Shown: in pieces, positions 62,456-64,000 of the stretch
Layout: each line of letters starts with the position of its first letter
Position numbering within the stretch: position 1 is the stretch's first letter
From: Streptomyces subrutilus
Lineage (GTDB): Bacteria; Actinomycetota; Actinomycetes; Streptomycetales; Streptomycetaceae
Direction: 5' to 3'
Length of the DNA: 64,000 nt
Assembly: GCF_008704535.1 (NCBI RefSeq)
Contig: NZ_CP023701.1
Coordinates: 4,561,001 to 4,625,000 of the forward strand
Position numbers and translations under genes: made by a program
Notes under the pieces: generated by a model
The model's database searches: none
Seen by the model: the letters and a program-made list of their open reading frames with translations, nothing else
What the model was told of the DNA's origin: nothing

Positions 62456-63079
62456 ATGCCCCGCGGCCGCTATGCGCTCCACGATCCGCACGACCACACG
62501 CCCCTCGGCGAGGAGCACTTCCACTGCGCCCCCGGCCCCTCGGGCTGGCGCTACGTGTCCCAGCTCACCGCGCCGAACGGCGACCACCGCGGCTCCGTGG
62601 ACCTCGCCGTCGACGCACTCGGCCGCCCCATCCGCCTGGAGGCCAACGCCGCGAGCTGGCAGGTCCGGGGCGCCGCCATCGACGGCGTCACCTGGGTCCG
62701 TTCGGACCCCACCGGCACCGGGGCCACCGAGGGCAACGTCCGCGCCGCGGGCTTCACCGGCACCTCCCCGGCCTTCCTCGTCGCCACCGCCCGCCTGCTG
62801 CGGCCGGCCCCGGGAGCCCCCGCCACGCGCGTGCGCCTCGTCGCCCTCACCGATCCGGTCCTGGCTCCCCGTACGGTCGACCAGGCGTGGGCCCTGGTCT
62901 CCCGCGAGGAGCACCCCACGGACAGCGGACCGCTGCTCGTGGACGAGTACCGGGTCAGCGCCCTGGACACCGGCGAGGTCCACACCGTCCACCTGGCCGG
63001 GGACGTGGTCCTCTCGGCCCCCGGCATCGAACTCGAACACCTGGAGACCCCGCCCTCGACCTTCGAGGACCCGGCGTAG
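62456..63079 (+). CDS. Conserved-looking protein of unknown function
   Basis: 207 residues, soluble, without signal peptide or membrane helix. It begins MPRGRYALHDPHDHTPLGEEHFHC, with several histidines, and runs through mixed beta-strand sequence (WRYVSQLTAPNGDHRGSVDLAVD, SWQVRGAAIDGVTWVRSD). AAGGAAGCCCCGCC precedes ATG 62456. I recognise no family or active-site motif. It is convergent with the RDD gene and separated from sahH by two hairpins, so it is probably expressed separately. Confidence 0.7.
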   Translation: MPRGRYALHDPHDHTPLGEEHFHCAPGPSGWRYVSQLTAPNGDHRGSVDLAVDALGRPIRLEANAASWQVRGAAIDGVTWVRSDPTGTGATEGNVRAAGFTGTSPAFLVATARLLRPAPGAPATRVRLVALTDPVLAPRTVDQAWALVSREEHPTDSGPLLVDEYRVSALDTGEVHTVHLAGDVVLSAPGIELEHLETPPSTFEDPA

Positions 63080-63097
63080 CGCACCCGCCCGCGGGAC

Positions 63098-64000
63098 TCA
63101 GGCGGGAGGCGCGAACCCGCCGGCCCGCGGCGCCGCCGCAGGAGCCGTCGGCGCGCCGGGAGCGGGAGCCGGTGCCGGCCCGACCGGCGCCACGGGCGCG
63201 AGGTGCGCCGCGGCCGGCACGGCCGGGACCGGGCGGGGGGCCGCTCCCGCGGCGCCGAAGGCCCGGGCCGCGTCCCGCGACTGACGTTCGTGCACCACGG
63301 CCATCAGGAACGCGGCGGCCGGCACCCCGGCCGGCGGCGGCGTCCCGGTCCGCGCCACGAGATCGTCCGCCAGCCGCGCCGCCATGGCGGCGCCCACCTG
63401 CGGGTCGAGCTGCCCCATGCGCGTCAGGTACTGCCGTATCGCCAGCCACAGCCCCTCCGGCACCGCCGACAGGTCCAGCCCGGAGAACCGCCCGGCCAGC
63501 CACGGCGGTGGGGGCGGCACCGGCATCACCCGCGCCCCCGGCACCCGCTCGCGGATCACCAGCGTCCCCGCGAACACGTCGCCGAGCCGCCGCCCCCGCT
63601 CCGAGGCCAGCGAGGCGATGCACGCCACGGACCCGAAGGTCATCAGGAGTTCGACCACGCCCATCGCCCCGCGCACCAGCGCGTGCCGGAACCGGATCGG
63701 ACCGCCGTCGTCGCGCACCACCCGCAGCCCGCACGCCAGCTTGCCCAGCGACCGCCCGTGCGTGAGGGTCTCCACGGCCATCGGTACGCCGACCACCAGC
63801 AGCAGCCCGCTCGCCACGGTCACCGCCGCCTGCGCCGCGTCGTCCAGCGAGGCCGTCGCGAACTGCAGCCCGACCGCGACGATCACGTACAGCGCGACGT
63901 AGACCGACAGGTCGAGGAGGAACGCGAGCGCCCGGGTCGGCACCCTCGCGGGCCGCAGCCCCAGGACGACCGCGTCCCCCGTGACCAGACCGCTCACCAC
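63098..64000 (-). CDS. RDD-family membrane protein, start at window edge
   Basis: About 300 residues. RARVPTRALAFLLDLSVYVALYV includes the Arg-Asp pair of the first RDD helix, followed by a second helix, GRSLGKLACGLRVV, and a third hydrophobic segment with ERGRRLGDVFAGTLVI. The last ~130 residues are a cytoplasmic helical then Ala/Pro-rich tail. RDD proteins are small transporters or ion-handling proteins of mostly unknown role. Two GTG codons (64000, 63997) lie at the edge and the true start may be outside. Confidence 0.85.
   Translation of the reverse strand: MVSGLVTGDAVVLGLRPARVPTRALAFLLDLSVYVALYVIVAVGLQFATASLDDAAQAAVTVASGLLLVVGVPMAVETLTHGRSLGKLACGLRVVRDDGGPIRFRHALVRGAMGVVELLMTFGSVACIASLASERGRRLGDVFAGTLVIRERVPGARVMPVPPPPPWLAGRFSGLDLSAVPEGLWLAIRQYLTRMGQLDPQVGAAMAARLADDLVARTGTPPPAGVPAAAFLMAVVHERQSRDAARAFGAAGAAPRPVPAVPAAAHLAPVAPVGPAPAPAPGAPTAPAAAPRAGGFAPPA

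Overview
The window is high-GC DNA (very strong G/C at third codon positions, many GTG starts, GTGA/ATGA gene overlaps, short 5' leaders) from the core chromosome of an actinomycete, almost certainly Streptomyces or a close relative. Markers for this are whiB, the F420 genes fbiA/fbiB, a vegetative-type cbs, DUF3499, a TIGR03089-type protein, several LytR-CpsA-Psr proteins and the paired purK-purE. From memory the gene order resembles the cbs-to-sahH stretch of model Streptomyces chromosomes; I could not check this. I saw no rRNA, tRNA, CRISPR array, prophage or intact insertion sequence.

Layout. 0-11 kb: a cut-off SGNH hydrolase, cystathionine beta-synthase, a small membrane protein, an RpiR-type regulator, a PLP decarboxylase, and divergently the histidine-utilisation operon hutU - M20 amidohydrolase - hutF - hutI. 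11-15.6 kb: a translationally coupled four-gene cell-surface module (LPQTG protein, DUF916-like membrane protein, neocarzinostatin-like membrane protein, LAETG protein). 15.6-20.4 kb: POT peptide transporter, an OmpR/histidine-kinase pair, a 169-bp palindromic repeat and a GtrA protein. 20.6-24.7 kb: purK, purE and two tandem M19 dipeptidase genes, the second stripped of its metal ligands.

24.7-42.8 kb: an envelope-glycan region with UDP-glucose dehydrogenase, an acyl-CoA dehydrogenase, a sugar-nucleotidyltransferase, five LytR-CpsA-Psr (LCP) paralogues, a GT2 glycosyltransferase, a hotdog thioesterase, an adenylate-forming relative, a peptidoglycan-recognition amidase and an AlkA-type glycosylase. 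Short tandem repeats sit at four of the gene junctions here. 42.8-46.6 kb: fbiB, fbiA, cysteine dioxygenase with an upstream 28-aa leader peptide ending in a run of cysteines, and whiB. 46.8-52 kb: a 1231-aa membrane glycosyltransferase coupled to a DUF5719 protein. 52-58.3 kb: a zincin-like protein, DUF3499, phosphomannomutase, a Trm112-like protein, an SIS protein, manA and a cation-efflux protein. 58.3-64 kb: an 80-bp perfect palindrome, a PTS permease with B-C-A domain order, adenosylhomocysteinase, an unknown protein and an RDD membrane protein.

Two themes link the genes. One is sulfur amino acid flow: sahH releases homocysteine, cbs moves it toward cysteine, and cdo removes excess cysteine, apparently under a cysteine-codon leader peptide. 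The other is sugar-nucleotide supply (manA, phosphomannomutase, nucleotidyltransferase, UDP-glucose dehydrogenase) feeding glycosyltransferases and LCP ligases that build cell-wall glycopolymers. The best candidates for something undescribed are the poly-cysteine leader of cdo, the four-gene surface module, and the dipeptidase pseudoenzyme next to its active twin.
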